Below, piece after piece: positions 43,148 to 53,521 of a stretch of 64,000 nt of DNA. The position numbers and the translations under genes are program-made. The notes under the pieces are model-generated. The model was not told the DNA's origin. It did no database searches and worked only from the letters and a program-made list of their open reading frames with translations. The stretch is from Aeromicrobium endophyticum. GTDB lineage: Bacteria; Actinomycetota; Actinomycetes; Propionibacteriales; Nocardioidaceae. The stretch covers positions 62,001-126,000 of the forward strand of contig NZ_QUBR01000002.1 in the NCBI RefSeq assembly GCF_003586285.1. The letters run 5' to 3'. Position 1 is the first letter of the stretch, and each line of letters starts with the position of its first letter.

Positions 43148-44035
43148 TCAGGTGCGCAGGGTGTGCCAGGCGTGGAGCATCCACGGGACGGCCAGCAGCA
43201 CCGTCGGGGCGATCAGCACGACCGCCGATATCGCGTAGGCCGCCACGGACGCCCACGGGTGGCGCGGGTCGGTCTGCTGCAGTCGTGACATGCGCACCGA
43301 CGCGGCGCCGCCGACGCCCAGGGCTCCGGCCGGGGTCGGCGATCCGGCGAGCGCCACGAGCGCACCCGCGACGGGAGCCTCGCCGAACGAGCGCCGGGCG
43401 ACGTCGTCGGCGAGCAGCTCGACCATGATCTGGCTTTGCACCAACGGGGCGTCGGTGCGCAGGAACCGCGGGAACGCCCGGTGCAGCACCGTGAACGCCT
43501 CGAGGACGAGGTCGTGGCGGCGTCGCACGTGCGCGCGCTCGTGCTCGAGCACCGCGGCGTACTCGTCGGCGCTGAGCCGGGCGATCGTGCCCTGCGAGAC
43601 CACGATGCGGGGCGACGCGATGCCGGGCACGCAGTAGGCGATGGGTGTCTGCTCCTGCAGGATGCGCAGCGCAGGCGCCATGCCGTCGGCCTCGCCGAGC
43701 AGGTCGACGAGGGCGCGCTGCCGGCGCCGGCGCGCCTGCGTCTCGCGGTAGACGGTCCACGCGGCCCACCAGAAGCGCGCCCAGACCAGCACGCCGATGG
43801 CCATGATCGTCAGGTGCAGCGCGACGCGCCACCACGTCAGCTCGTCGTGGGTCACGAGCCACAGGGCCGTCGACAGCGCGGCACCCGAGATGGCGAGCAC
43901 GGCCGCCAGGGCGAACGACTGCCACAGCACGATGCCGGCGCGCGGGACCAGCATCGGCCACGCAGTGCGGGCCAGCAGCGCGGGCACGGGCAGTGCCAGG
44001 GCCAGCCCGATCAGGCCGAGCAGCAGCGGGGTCAC
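43148..44035 (-). CDS. M56 family peptidase (BlaR1/MecR1-like, without penicillin sensor)
   Basis: A 295-residue membrane metallopeptidase. Three to four hydrophobic helices and the zinc motif HERAH at residues 165-169 (AAVLEHERAHVRRRHD). The protein ends after the last membrane helix, so the beta-lactam-binding sensor domain of BlaR1 is missing. It is expected to cleave the adjacent BlaI repressor. The GTG at 44035 overlaps the blaI stop (GTGA). Confidence 0.85.
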   Translation of the reverse strand: MTPLLLGLIGLALALPVPALLARTAWPMLVPRAGIVLWQSFALAAVLAISGAALSTALWLVTHDELTWWRVALHLTIMAIGVLVWARFWWAAWTVYRETQARRRRQRALVDLLGEADGMAPALRILQEQTPIAYCVPGIASPRIVVSQGTIARLSADEYAAVLEHERAHVRRRHDLVLEAFTVLHRAFPRFLRTDAPLVQSQIMVELLADDVARRSFGEAPVAGALVALAGSPTPAGALGVGGAASVRMSRLQQTDPRHPWASVAAYAISAVVLIAPTVLLAVPWMLHAWHTLRT

Positions 44036-44400
44036 GGCGATTCCCGGGCCACGATCTCGTCGAGGGCCGCGCGCAGGGCCTTGGCCTCGTCGGGGTCGAC
44101 GGTGCGGGCGAAGTGCACGAGGGCCGCAGTGCGGTCGGTGCCGGCCTCGTCGAGCGCCGCGTGCAGCAGCTCGGACGTCGCAGCGTCGCGCGTGAGCGCG
44201 GGGGCGTAGTGGAAGGCCCGGCCGTCGCGCTCGCGGCGCACCATCTGCTTGGTGCCGAGCCGGTCGAGGACCGTCATCACCGTCGTGTAGGCGAGGTCGC
44301 GCTCGCCCAGGGCGTCGAGCACCTCCCGGACGGTCAGGGGGGCAGGGGCGTCCCACAGGACGTTCATGACGGAGCGTTCGAGCTCTCCGAGGCGAGGCAT
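44032..44400 (-). CDS. blaI: BlaI/MecI/CopY family transcriptional repressor
   Basis: A 122-residue winged-helix repressor: MPRLGELERSVMNVLWD, then LTVREVLDALGERDLAYTTVMTVLDRLGTKQMVRRERDGRAFHY. It is divergent from cydA with three TACTAC-n5-GTAGTA palindromes between them, so it very likely represses itself and the cyd operon. Start: ATG at 44400; an ATG three codons further out (44409) is less likely. It overlaps the peptidase by GTGA. Confidence 0.9.
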   Translation of the reverse strand: MPRLGELERSVMNVLWDAPAPLTVREVLDALGERDLAYTTVMTVLDRLGTKQMVRRERDGRAFHYAPALTRDAATSELLHAALDEAGTDRTAALVHFARTVDPDEAKALRAALDEIVARESP

Positions 44401-44411
44401 GTGACCCAATC

Positions 44412-44428
44412 TACTACGAGAGGTAGTA
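44412..44428. promoter_or_regulatory. BlaI-type operator 1 (near blaI)
   Basis: TACTAC-GAGAG-GTAGTA, a perfect palindrome of the BlaI/MecI type, 12 bases upstream of the blaI start codon. Confidence 0.85.
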
Positions 44429-44456
44429 ATTCGTCTTGCATGTGCACCCGCGGACT

Positions 44457-44473
44457 TACTACAGTCGGTAGTA
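44457..44473. promoter_or_regulatory. BlaI-type operator 2 (cyd side)
   Basis: TACTAC-AGTCG-GTAGTA, centre 45 bases from operator 1 and 19 bases from operator 3. Confidence 0.85.
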
Positions 44474-44475
44474 GT

Positions 44476-44492
44476 TACTACGGTGCGTAGTA
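44476..44492. promoter_or_regulatory. BlaI-type operator 3 (cyd side)
   Basis: TACTAC-GGTGC-GTAGTA, ending 15 bases before the cydA ATG and just upstream of AAGGAG (44498-44502). Confidence 0.85.
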
Positions 44493-44507
44493 GACGAAGG
44501 AGATCAC

Positions 44508-45908
44508 ATGGACGTCCTCGACCTCGCTCGCTGGCAGTTCGGCATCACGACGGTCTACCACTTCTTCTTCGTCCCGCTGACGATCGGCCTGTCCGTCCTG
44601 GTCGCGTCGATGCAGACCGCGTGGTGGCGCACGGGCGACGAGCGCTGGCTGCGGCTCACCAAGTTCTTCGGCAAGCTGTTCCTGATCAACTTCGCGATGG
44701 GCATCGCGACCGGCATCGTGCAGGAGTTCCAGTTCGGGATGAACTGGAGCGACTACTCGCGCTTCGTCGGAGACATCTTCGGCGCCCCGCTCGCGATCGA
44801 GGGGCTGCTGGCGTTCTTCCTCGAGTCGACGTTCCTCGGCCTGTGGATCTTCGGCTGGGAGCGGCTGCGCCCCGGCCTGCACCTGGCCTGCATCTGGATC
44901 GCGGCTCTCGGCACGGTGTTCTCGGCCTACTTCATCCTGGCGGCCAACTCGTTCATGCAGAATCCCGTCGGCTACACGCTCAACCCCGAGAAGGGGCGCG
45001 CCGAGCTGACCGACTTCGGTGCCGTGCTGACCAACAAGGTGCTGATGGTGACCTTCCCGCACCAGATCTTCGGCTGCTTCATGGTGGCCGGGGCGTTCGT
45101 GGCAGGTGTCGCGCTGTGGCACATGATGAGGCACCCCGACCGCGACGCGGACGCCTTCCGCCCGGCCTTCCGCATGGGTGCCGTCGTGCTGCTCGTCGCC
45201 GGCCTCGGCACCATGATCTCGGGCGACTTCCAGGGCAAGGTCATGACCGAGGTGCAGCCCATGAAGATGGCCGCGGCCGAGGGACTCTACGAGGACGCCA
45301 AGCCGGCCCCGTTCTCGATCCTGACGGTCGGGACGCTCGACGGCTCGCAGGAGGTCTACAAGCTCGAGATCCCCAAGCTGCTGTCGTTCCTCGGCACGGG
45401 CAGCTTCGACGGCGAGGTGCGCGGCATCGACTCGCTGCAGCGCGAGTACCAGCAGAGGTACGGCCCCGGCGACTACGCCCCGAACATCCCCGTCACCTAC
45501 TGGACCTTCCGGCTCATGATCACGACGGGAGGGCTGGCGATGGCGGCCGGGGCGGTGATGCTCTGGGCCACGCGCCGCGGTCGCACCCCCACCTCGAGGT
45601 GGCTGCTCCGCTCGGCGATCGTGCTGCCCCTGCTGCCGATGGCGGCCAACTCGTTCGGCTGGATCTTCACCGAGATGGGACGTCAGCCGTGGGTCGTGTT
45701 CGGCCTGATGCCGACCTCCGCGGGCGTCTCGCCGAGCACGTCGCTGGGCGAGGTCGCCCTGTCGCTCGGGACGTTCACGGCGCTGTACGGCGTGCTCGCC
45801 GTCATCGAGGTCAGGCTGCTGCTGCGCTACGTCAAGGCCGGCCTGCCCGAGCTCGAGCCGCCCGGCGACCCCGACGACGCCGACGCACCCCTCGCGTTCG
45901 CGTACTGA
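44508..45908 (+). CDS. cydA: Cytochrome bd ubiquinol/menaquinol oxidase subunit I
   Basis: A 466-residue membrane protein that oxidises quinol and reduces O2 without proton pumping. The N-terminus LARWQFGITTVYHFFFVPLTIGLS carries the heme b595 His, the YHFFFVPLTIG motif, and the mid-region has FFLESTFLGLWIFGWERL and GEMGRQPWVV-type residues (EMGRQPWVVFGLMPTSAGVS). The short Q-loop (between helices 6 and 7) matches the short-Q-loop CydA of actinobacteria. First gene of cydABDC. Confidence 0.94.
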   Translation: MDVLDLARWQFGITTVYHFFFVPLTIGLSVLVASMQTAWWRTGDERWLRLTKFFGKLFLINFAMGIATGIVQEFQFGMNWSDYSRFVGDIFGAPLAIEGLLAFFLESTFLGLWIFGWERLRPGLHLACIWIAALGTVFSAYFILAANSFMQNPVGYTLNPEKGRAELTDFGAVLTNKVLMVTFPHQIFGCFMVAGAFVAGVALWHMMRHPDRDADAFRPAFRMGAVVLLVAGLGTMISGDFQGKVMTEVQPMKMAAAEGLYEDAKPAPFSILTVGTLDGSQEVYKLEIPKLLSFLGTGSFDGEVRGIDSLQREYQQRYGPGDYAPNIPVTYWTFRLMITTGGLAMAAGAVMLWATRRGRTPTSRWLLRSAIVLPLLPMAANSFGWIFTEMGRQPWVVFGLMPTSAGVSPSTSLGEVALSLGTFTALYGVLAVIEVRLLLRYVKAGLPELEPPGDPDDADAPLAFAY

Positions 45909-45935
45909 GCCGGCCGAGAGAACAGGACAGATCAC

Positions 45936-46931
45936 ATGGATCTCACGACCTTCTGGTTCATCGTCATCGCGGTGCTGTGGATCGGCTACCTCGTGCTCGA
46001 GGGGTTCGACTTCGGCGTCGGCATGCTGATGGCCCTGCTCGCGCGCGACGACAAGGAGCGGCGGGTGCTGCTCAACACGATCGGCCCGGTCTGGGACGGC
46101 AACGAGGTGTGGCTCATCGTGGCGGGCGGGGCGACCTTCGCGGCGTTCCCCGAGTGGTACGCGACGTTGTTCAGCGGCTTCTACGTGCCGCTGCTGCTGA
46201 TCCTGGTGGCGCTGATCGTGCGCATCATCGGCATCGAGTTCCGCAGCAAGCGCCCAGAGTCGTGGTGGAGGCTGCGGTGCGACATCGTGATCGGCTTCGG
46301 GTCGGTCGTCCCGGCTCTGGTGTGGGGCGTCGCGCTGGCCAACATCGTGCGGGGCGTCCCGATCGACGCCGACCAGGAGTACGTCGGCGGGCTGCTCGAC
46401 CTGTTCAACCCCTACGGCGTGCTCGGGGGACTGGTGACGCTCACGGTCTTCCTCGTCCACGGTGCCTTCTTCATCGGGCTCAAGACGACCGGGCCCATCC
46501 GCGAGCGAGCCATCGCGATGGGTCTGCGGGTCGGCGTCCTCGCCGCCTTCCTGACGACGGTCTTCGTCGGGTGGACGGCGCTGCGGGACGACACGATGCA
46601 GGTCTGGGCCGTCGGCGTCGGCGTGCTGGTCGCCTTCGTCCTGGGTCTCGCGGCGGCCACCGCGCGCCGGGACGGCTGGGCGTTCGCCGGCACGGCGGTC
46701 GCGATCGGCCTGCTCGTCGTGATGCTGTTCGCGGCGCTGTTCCCGGACGTCATGGTGTCGTCGCTCGACCCCGCGTGGTCGCTCACGACCGACAACGCCA
46801 GCTCGACTCCCTACACGTTGAAGATCATGTCGTGGGTCGCGGTCGTCTTCACGCCGATCGTCCTGATCTACCAGAGCTGGTCGTACTGGGTGTTCCGTCG
46901 CCGCATCGGCGTCCAGCACATCCCGGGCTGA
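45936..46931 (+). CDS. cydB: Cytochrome bd oxidase subunit II
   Basis: A 331-residue membrane protein with eight to nine helices. It starts MDLTTFWFIVIAVLWIGYLVLEGFDFGVGML, the standard CydB N-terminus, and includes WDGNEVWLIVAGGATFAAFPEWYA. Binds CydA. Spaced 27 bases from cydA, with its own AGAACAGGA region. Confidence 0.95.
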   Translation: MDLTTFWFIVIAVLWIGYLVLEGFDFGVGMLMALLARDDKERRVLLNTIGPVWDGNEVWLIVAGGATFAAFPEWYATLFSGFYVPLLLILVALIVRIIGIEFRSKRPESWWRLRCDIVIGFGSVVPALVWGVALANIVRGVPIDADQEYVGGLLDLFNPYGVLGGLVTLTVFLVHGAFFIGLKTTGPIRERAIAMGLRVGVLAAFLTTVFVGWTALRDDTMQVWAVGVGVLVAFVLGLAAATARRDGWAFAGTAVAIGLLVVMLFAALFPDVMVSSLDPAWSLTTDNASSTPYTLKIMSWVAVVFTPIVLIYQSWSYWVFRRRIGVQHIPG

Positions 46932-46936
46932 CGGCG

Positions 46937-48553
46937 ATGGCACCCCTCGACCCCCGCCTCGTCCGCCGGTCGCGCGGCGTCCGCCGGCTGCTCGGCACCA
47001 GCGTGCTGCTGGGCGTCGGCACCGCGGCGACGGTCGTGGCCGTCGCGCACCTCGTCGCCGACGTCGTGGCCCGCCGGTTCGACGCCGACGCGATCGGGCT
47101 CCTGCCGGTGGCGGTGCTGGCGGGCCTGGGCCTGCGCGCCGCGATCGCGTGGGCCCACACGGCGGTCGCGGCCCGCGCGGCCGCGTCGGTCAAGGCCGAG
47201 CTGCGCCACGAGCTCGTCGACGACCTGATGGACCCGCGCCGCCTCGGCCCGCGGCCCAGCAGCGCCGGTGTCGTGACGCTGCTCGGCCCGGGGCTCGACG
47301 CGTTCGACGGCTACGTCGGCCGGTTCCTGCCGCAGATCGTCCTGTCGGCCCTCGTCCCGCCAGCGATCGTCGTCGCGATCGGCCTGGCCGACCCGTTGTC
47401 GGCCGTCATCGTCGGCGTCACGCTGCCGCTGACGGTCGTCTTTCTAGTGCTGGTAGGGCTCGTCACCAAGGACCGCATCGACCGGCGCTGGCAGGCGCTC
47501 GAGCGGGTCGGGCGTCACTTCGCCGAGGTGCTCGACGGGCTCGTGGTGCTCAAGGTGCTCGGGCGCCGGCAGGAGGAGGGCCTGCGCCAGATCGGCGACC
47601 GGCACCGCCGCGAGTCCGGCCGGGCCCTGCGCCTGGCGTTCCTGTCGTCGTTCGTGCTCGACCTGTTCTCGACGCTCGCGGTCGCGCTGGTCGCGGTCAG
47701 CGTCGGCCTTCGGGTCGTGGAGGGCCATCTCGACCTGGCGCCCGCGCTGTTCGTGCTGCTGCTGGCACCCGAGGCGTTCGCTCCGGTCAAGCGGCTCGGC
47801 TCGCTGTTCCACGACAGCACCGAGGGGGCGGAGGCGACGGCGGCGGTGCTCGCGCTGCTCGAGCACGACCGGCACGTCGGCACGCTCGCCGCGCCCGACC
47901 TCACGACGTCCGAGCTCGTGCTCGACGGCGTCGTGGTGCGGCACGACGGGCGCAGCGCGCCGAGCCTCGCGCTGTCGCACCACCGCGTGCGTCCGGGCGA
48001 GTTCGTGGCGGTCACGGGCGAGTCGGGCAGCGGCAAGTCGACCATGCTCTCGCTGCTGATGGCCTTCGAGCGCCCCTCGGCGGGGTACGTCCTGGTCGGC
48101 GACGTCGACCTCGCCGCGATCGACCCGGTGGCCTGGCGCGACCAGGTCGCATGGGTGCCGCAGGTGCCGGGTCTCGTGGGCGGGACGATCGAGCAGAACG
48201 TCCGCCTGGGCGACGCCGACTCGTCGGTCGGCGACGTGCTGGCGGCGCTGCGTGACGCAGGGGCCGGCGACCTGGCGCTCGACCGGACGATCGACGAGTC
48301 GGGCGACGACGTGTCGGCGGGGGAGCGGCGACGCATCGCGATCGCCCGGGCGCTGCTGCGCATCCGCCGTGGCAGGGCGCGCCTGCTGCTGCTCGACGAG
48401 CCGACCGCGGGCCTGGACGCCGGCCGCGAGGCCACCGTGCTGTCGACCCTGAGGACGCTGCCGGTCACCGTCGTCGTCGTGGCACACCGGCCCGAGACGA
48501 TCGCCGCCGCCGACCGCGAGCTGCGCCTGGCACGACGGCTGGTGACGGCATGA
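46937..48553 (+). CDS. cydD: Thiol reductant ABC exporter subunit CydD
   Basis: A 538-residue half-exporter. Six hydrophobic segments, then Walker A GESGSGKSTM, signature VSAGERRRIAIARALL (variant of LSGGQ) and Walker B RLLLLDEPTAGLD. CydDC exports cysteine/glutathione-type reductants needed for cytochrome bd assembly. It lies five bases after the cydB stop and overlaps cydC by ATGA. Confidence 0.92.
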   Translation: MAPLDPRLVRRSRGVRRLLGTSVLLGVGTAATVVAVAHLVADVVARRFDADAIGLLPVAVLAGLGLRAAIAWAHTAVAARAAASVKAELRHELVDDLMDPRRLGPRPSSAGVVTLLGPGLDAFDGYVGRFLPQIVLSALVPPAIVVAIGLADPLSAVIVGVTLPLTVVFLVLVGLVTKDRIDRRWQALERVGRHFAEVLDGLVVLKVLGRRQEEGLRQIGDRHRRESGRALRLAFLSSFVLDLFSTLAVALVAVSVGLRVVEGHLDLAPALFVLLLAPEAFAPVKRLGSLFHDSTEGAEATAAVLALLEHDRHVGTLAAPDLTTSELVLDGVVVRHDGRSAPSLALSHHRVRPGEFVAVTGESGSGKSTMLSLLMAFERPSAGYVLVGDVDLAAIDPVAWRDQVAWVPQVPGLVGGTIEQNVRLGDADSSVGDVLAALRDAGAGDLALDRTIDESGDDVSAGERRRIAIARALLRIRRGRARLLLLDEPTAGLDAGREATVLSTLRTLPVTVVVVAHRPETIAAADRELRLARRLVTA

Positions 48554-50166
48554 GACGCCTGGCGTGGGGACGCACCTTCGGGGTGCTGTCGCAGCTGGCC
48601 GCCGTCGCGCTGCTCCTGGTGTCGGCGTGGCTGATCGTGCGCGCCGCCGAGCAGCCGCCCGTGCTCTACCTGATGGTCGCGATCGTGGCCGTGCGCTTCT
48701 TCGGCCTGAGTCGCGCCGCGCTGCGGTACGTCGAGCGACTGCTCACCCACGACGTGGCGCTGGCACGCGTCACCGACGCGCGCATCGCGGCGTACCGCGA
48801 GCTCGATCGCGTGGCGCCGTCCGGCCTCGCCGGTCGCCGCGGTGACCTCGTCAGCCGGGTCGTCTCGGACATCGACGCCGTGCAGGACCGCATGCTGAGG
48901 CTGCGCAGCCCGTGGATCACGGCCCTGGTGACGTCGGTCGCGACCGTCGGGCTCGTCGCCGTGATCGACCCGGCCTCCGGCGCGGTCGTCGGCGCGACCA
49001 CGGTGCTGGTGCTCGCGCTGGTGCGCCGCATCGTGCCCTGGGCCGTGCGGCAGTCGGGCGACCGGTCGTCCGGATGGCGCGGCGACCTCGCCGCCGACGT
49101 CAGCCACGGCCTCGTCGCGGCTCCCGACCTCGTGGCCTACGGCGCGACGGGGCTGATCCGCGACTCGGCCCACCGCAGCATCGACCTGCTCGCGTCGGCC
49201 CAGCGCCGCACCGCGCGACTGGCCGGCTCGGGCGAGGCGATCGTGCTGCTCGGTACGGGCGTCGCGGTGGCCACGGTCGCCGCGATGTCGGGAGGGCTCG
49301 CGCCCGTCCTCGTCGGTGTCGTCGTGCTGGCACCCATCGCCCTGGTCGAACCCTTGACGGCGGTCGCGGACGCCGAGGCGCTGCGCCCGGCCATCGAGGA
49401 CGCGGAGCGTCGCCTCGCCGAGCTGGCCGAGGCGCCCGACGCGATCGACGAGCCGGCGGCTCCCGCCGTCCTGCCGAGCTCGTTCGAGCTGGTCGCCGGC
49501 GGTCTCGCGATCGGCTGGGGCGCGCCCCTCGTCCGCGACATCGAGCTGACCGTGCCCGAGGGCGGCGTCGTCGCGATCACCGGACCGAGCGGCGGCGGCA
49601 AGAGCACCCTGGCCCTGACGCTCGCGCGCCTGGTCGAGCCGCTCGGCGGGGACCTGCGGCTCGGCGGGGTGGACGTCAGCGGGCTCGCGGCGTCCGACGT
49701 GCGGTCGGTGGTCGGCTACCTGGGCCAGGACGAGATGGTGTTCGACACGACGATCCGCGAGAACCTCCTTCTTGCCGCCCCGTCCGCCGAGGACGCCGAC
49801 CTGCTCGTGGCGCTGGAGCGGGCCGGGCTGGCCGACTTCGTCCGGGCGCTGCCCGACGGTCTCGACACGTCGGTGGGGGAGCGCGGCGGGCGGCTGTCGG
49901 GTGGGGAGAGACAGCGGCTGTGCCTCGCACGCCTCGTGCTGTCGGGGCACCGCGTGCTGGTGCTCGACGAGCCCACCGAGCACTTGGACGAGGCCGCCGC
50001 CGATGCCCTTCTCGACGACGTCCTGGCCCTCGCGCCGGAGCGGAGCCTCGTGGTCGTGACGCACTCGCCGCGCGTGCTGGAGCGTGTGGCCGACGTCCTG
50101 CGCATCGGCGAGACGGGTCGCGCGGTGCCTGCCGTCATGGCGTCGAGCACGGGCTCGGCTGGCTAG
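48550..50166 (+). CDS. cydC: Thiol reductant ABC exporter subunit CydC
   Basis: A 538-residue half-exporter partner of CydD. Membrane part FGVLSQLAAVALLLVSAWLIVRAAEQ and EIDAVQDRMLRLRSP, then Walker A GPSGGGKSTL, signature LSGGERQRLCLARLVL and Walker B VLVLDEPTEHLDE. Terminal gene of the BlaI-controlled cydABDC operon. Confidence 0.92.
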   Translation: MRRLAWGRTFGVLSQLAAVALLLVSAWLIVRAAEQPPVLYLMVAIVAVRFFGLSRAALRYVERLLTHDVALARVTDARIAAYRELDRVAPSGLAGRRGDLVSRVVSDIDAVQDRMLRLRSPWITALVTSVATVGLVAVIDPASGAVVGATTVLVLALVRRIVPWAVRQSGDRSSGWRGDLAADVSHGLVAAPDLVAYGATGLIRDSAHRSIDLLASAQRRTARLAGSGEAIVLLGTGVAVATVAAMSGGLAPVLVGVVVLAPIALVEPLTAVADAEALRPAIEDAERRLAELAEAPDAIDEPAAPAVLPSSFELVAGGLAIGWGAPLVRDIELTVPEGGVVAITGPSGGGKSTLALTLARLVEPLGGDLRLGGVDVSGLAASDVRSVVGYLGQDEMVFDTTIRENLLLAAPSAEDADLLVALERAGLADFVRALPDGLDTSVGERGGRLSGGERQRLCLARLVLSGHRVLVLDEPTEHLDEAAADALLDDVLALAPERSLVVVTHSPRVLERVADVLRIGETGRAVPAVMASSTGSAG

Positions 50167-50213
50167 ACTCTGGCCACTCACGGCGGGTCGCGCCGCGATC
50201 GCAGGGAGCACCC

Positions 50214-50489
50214 ATGTCCGGCACCGAGCTGAGGCTGTGGCCGGGGTTGCTGCCGCTGGCCGAGGCGGTGTGGGCCCGGGAGTCTGTGCTCGTCGCCGCC
50301 GACGGGGTGGTGGCCGTCCGCCGGGGCCGCCGGGTCGAGCGGCACGACGTCCGGGGCTACCTGATGCGTCCGGCCGCCCCGGTGCGCGCCCTCGACGTCG
50401 GGTTCGTGTTCGTGTTCGAGGGGCGAGCTGGTCGCCTCAGCACGTCGGCCCCGCCGCCGCGACGCGTGATCCTCGCACCGACCGCCTAG
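50214..50489 (+). CDS. Hypothetical protein (91 residues)
   Basis: A small, Arg/Val-rich protein starting MSGTELRLWPGLLPLAEAVWARESVLVAADGVVAVRRG, with no membrane helix. AGGGA precedes the ATG at 50214. It lies between cydC and ftsY; no family recognised. Confidence 0.45.
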   Translation: MSGTELRLWPGLLPLAEAVWARESVLVAADGVVAVRRGRRVERHDVRGYLMRPAAPVRALDVGFVFVFEGRAGRLSTSAPPPRRVILAPTA

Positions 50490-50498
50490 GATCGTGCG

Positions 50499-51656
50499 GT
50501 GACCACGACAGCCCTCATCATCGTCATCGCCGCCGCCGTCGTCCTGCTGGGCGGAGGAGCCGCGCTCGTCCTGACCCGCAGCCGCCGCCAGCTTCCGCCG
50601 GCGCCGCAGACGCGCCAGATCGACCGCGCGGACGAGGCCGGCGAGCCGACCCTCATCTCGCCCGACCCCGAGGTGCCGGCCGAGCCCGGGCCGGCCGTCG
50701 ACGAGCCGTCCGCGGTCGGCACCCTCGAGCGTCCCGAGGCGCCTCAGGGCCGGCTGGTCCGCCTGCGCGCCCGCTTGGCCAAGTCGCAGGGCTCGCTGGG
50801 TCGGGGCCTGCTGTCGGTGCTCGGACGCTCGACGCTCGACGACGCGGCGTGGGAGGAGATCGAGGACACCCTGCTGGCCGCCGACATGGGCGTGACGGCC
50901 ACCGACGAGCTGGTCTCCAACCTGCGCACCACGCTGCGCGTCGAGGGCATCACCGATCCCGACCAGGCCAAGGCGGCGCTGCGGGCCGAGCTGGTGCGCC
51001 TCGTCGACCCGACCCTCGACCGCACGCTGACGTCGACCGGCACCGACGGCAAGCCCGGCGTGGTGCTCGTCGTCGGTGTCAACGGCACGGGCAAGACCAC
51101 GACCGTCGGACGTCTGGCGCGCGTGCTGGTCGCCGACGACAAGACCGTCGTGCTGGGCGCGGCCGACACCTTCCGCGCCGCCGCCGCCGACCAGCTGCAG
51201 ACGTGGGGCGAGCGCGTGGGCGTGCCGACCGTCCGCGGTCCCGAGGGCGGCGACCCCGCCAGCGTCGGCTTCGAGTCGGTGCAGCGCGGCATCGCCGACG
51301 GCGTCGACGTCGTGCTGGTCGACACCGCCGGCCGCCTGCACACCAAGTCGGGCCTGATGGACGAGCTCGGCAAGGTGAAGCGGGTCATCGAGAAGCAGGC
51401 ACCCGTCACCGAGGTGCTGCTGGTCATCGACGCGACGACAGGCCAGAACGGCCTCACCCAGGCGCGCGTGTTCGGCGAGGTCGTCGACGTCACGGGCATC
51501 GTCCTGACCAAGCTCGACGGCACGGCCAAGGGCGGCATCGTCATCGCCGTCCAGCGCGAGCTCGGCGTCCCCGTCAAGTACGTGGGTCTCGGCGAGGGTG
51601 CCGACGACCTCGCGCCGTTCGACGCCGACGAGTTCGTCGACGCCCTGCTGTCCTGA
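50499..51656 (+). CDS. ftsY: Signal recognition particle receptor FtsY
   Basis: A 385-residue SRP receptor GTPase. The N-terminus has one hydrophobic helix (about 5-25, TALIIVIAAAVVLLGGGAAL), so it is membrane-anchored, as in many actinobacteria. The NG domain has G1 GVNGTGKTTT, DTAGRLHTKSGLMDELGK and TKLDGTAKGG. GTG start at 50499. Pairs with ffh at 55895 for co-translational protein targeting. Confidence 0.94.
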   Translation: MTTTALIIVIAAAVVLLGGGAALVLTRSRRQLPPAPQTRQIDRADEAGEPTLISPDPEVPAEPGPAVDEPSAVGTLERPEAPQGRLVRLRARLAKSQGSLGRGLLSVLGRSTLDDAAWEEIEDTLLAADMGVTATDELVSNLRTTLRVEGITDPDQAKAALRAELVRLVDPTLDRTLTSTGTDGKPGVVLVVGVNGTGKTTTVGRLARVLVADDKTVVLGAADTFRAAAADQLQTWGERVGVPTVRGPEGGDPASVGFESVQRGIADGVDVVLVDTAGRLHTKSGLMDELGKVKRVIEKQAPVTEVLLVIDATTGQNGLTQARVFGEVVDVTGIVLTKLDGTAKGGIVIAVQRELGVPVKYVGLGEGADDLAPFDADEFVDALLS

Positions 51657-51698
51657 GCGCGCCCTCAGGCGCGCGGCCTGGGCGCTGCCGCGCGCCTC

Positions 51699-51745
51699 GA
51701 AACATGCTGTTAACACGCTGCGCCATTTCGTGACATGGACGCAAC
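51699..51745 (+). promoter_or_regulatory. Candidate GlnR-binding region upstream of amtB
   Basis: GTGAC-ATGGAC-GCAAC at 51730-51745 fits gTnAC-n6-GaAAC with one mismatch. A GAAAC-ATGCTG-TTAAC pair is at 51699-51714. The region is in the 177-base gap before amtB, whose ATG is at 51833, at a distance suited to activation. By motif only. Confidence 0.45.
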
Positions 51746-51832
51746 GCACACCATCGCCTCCTGAAATCCTCCGACCTCAGGCTGGGACGCAGCGGGCGGG
51801 ACCTCGCCCGCGTCCACCACTTCGGAGGTTTC

Positions 51833-53421
<1,589 letters not shown>

Positions 53422-53436
53422 CCTCACCTACCCCTG

Positions 53437-53489
53437 GGCGGTGCGTCAGCGTCCACTTCGGTCATCGGAGTGGACGCCGGCGCACCGCC
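53437..53489. repeat. Intergenic hairpin-repeat element, copy 2
   Basis: GGCGGTGCG (53437-53445) and GCGTCCACT (53449-53457) pair with AGTGGACGC (53469-53477) and CGCACCGCC (53481-53489) in order; loop of 11 bases with internal 3-base bulge. The same arm words occur in the element at 20828-20909. It lies between glnK and glnD. Confidence 0.65.
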
Positions 53490-53521
53490 CTCGTCGTCGG
53501 TGCCCCCACTAGCCTGAGGGC

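Noticed and set aside
44483..46936. Very long open frame on the + strand that runs through cydA and cydB out of frame into cydD
   Set aside because: In high-GC DNA a shifted frame can stay open; the translation is Arg/Pro/Gly-rich with no motif, whereas the cydA and cydB frames are clearly real. Only the portion from 46937 is coding (cydD).
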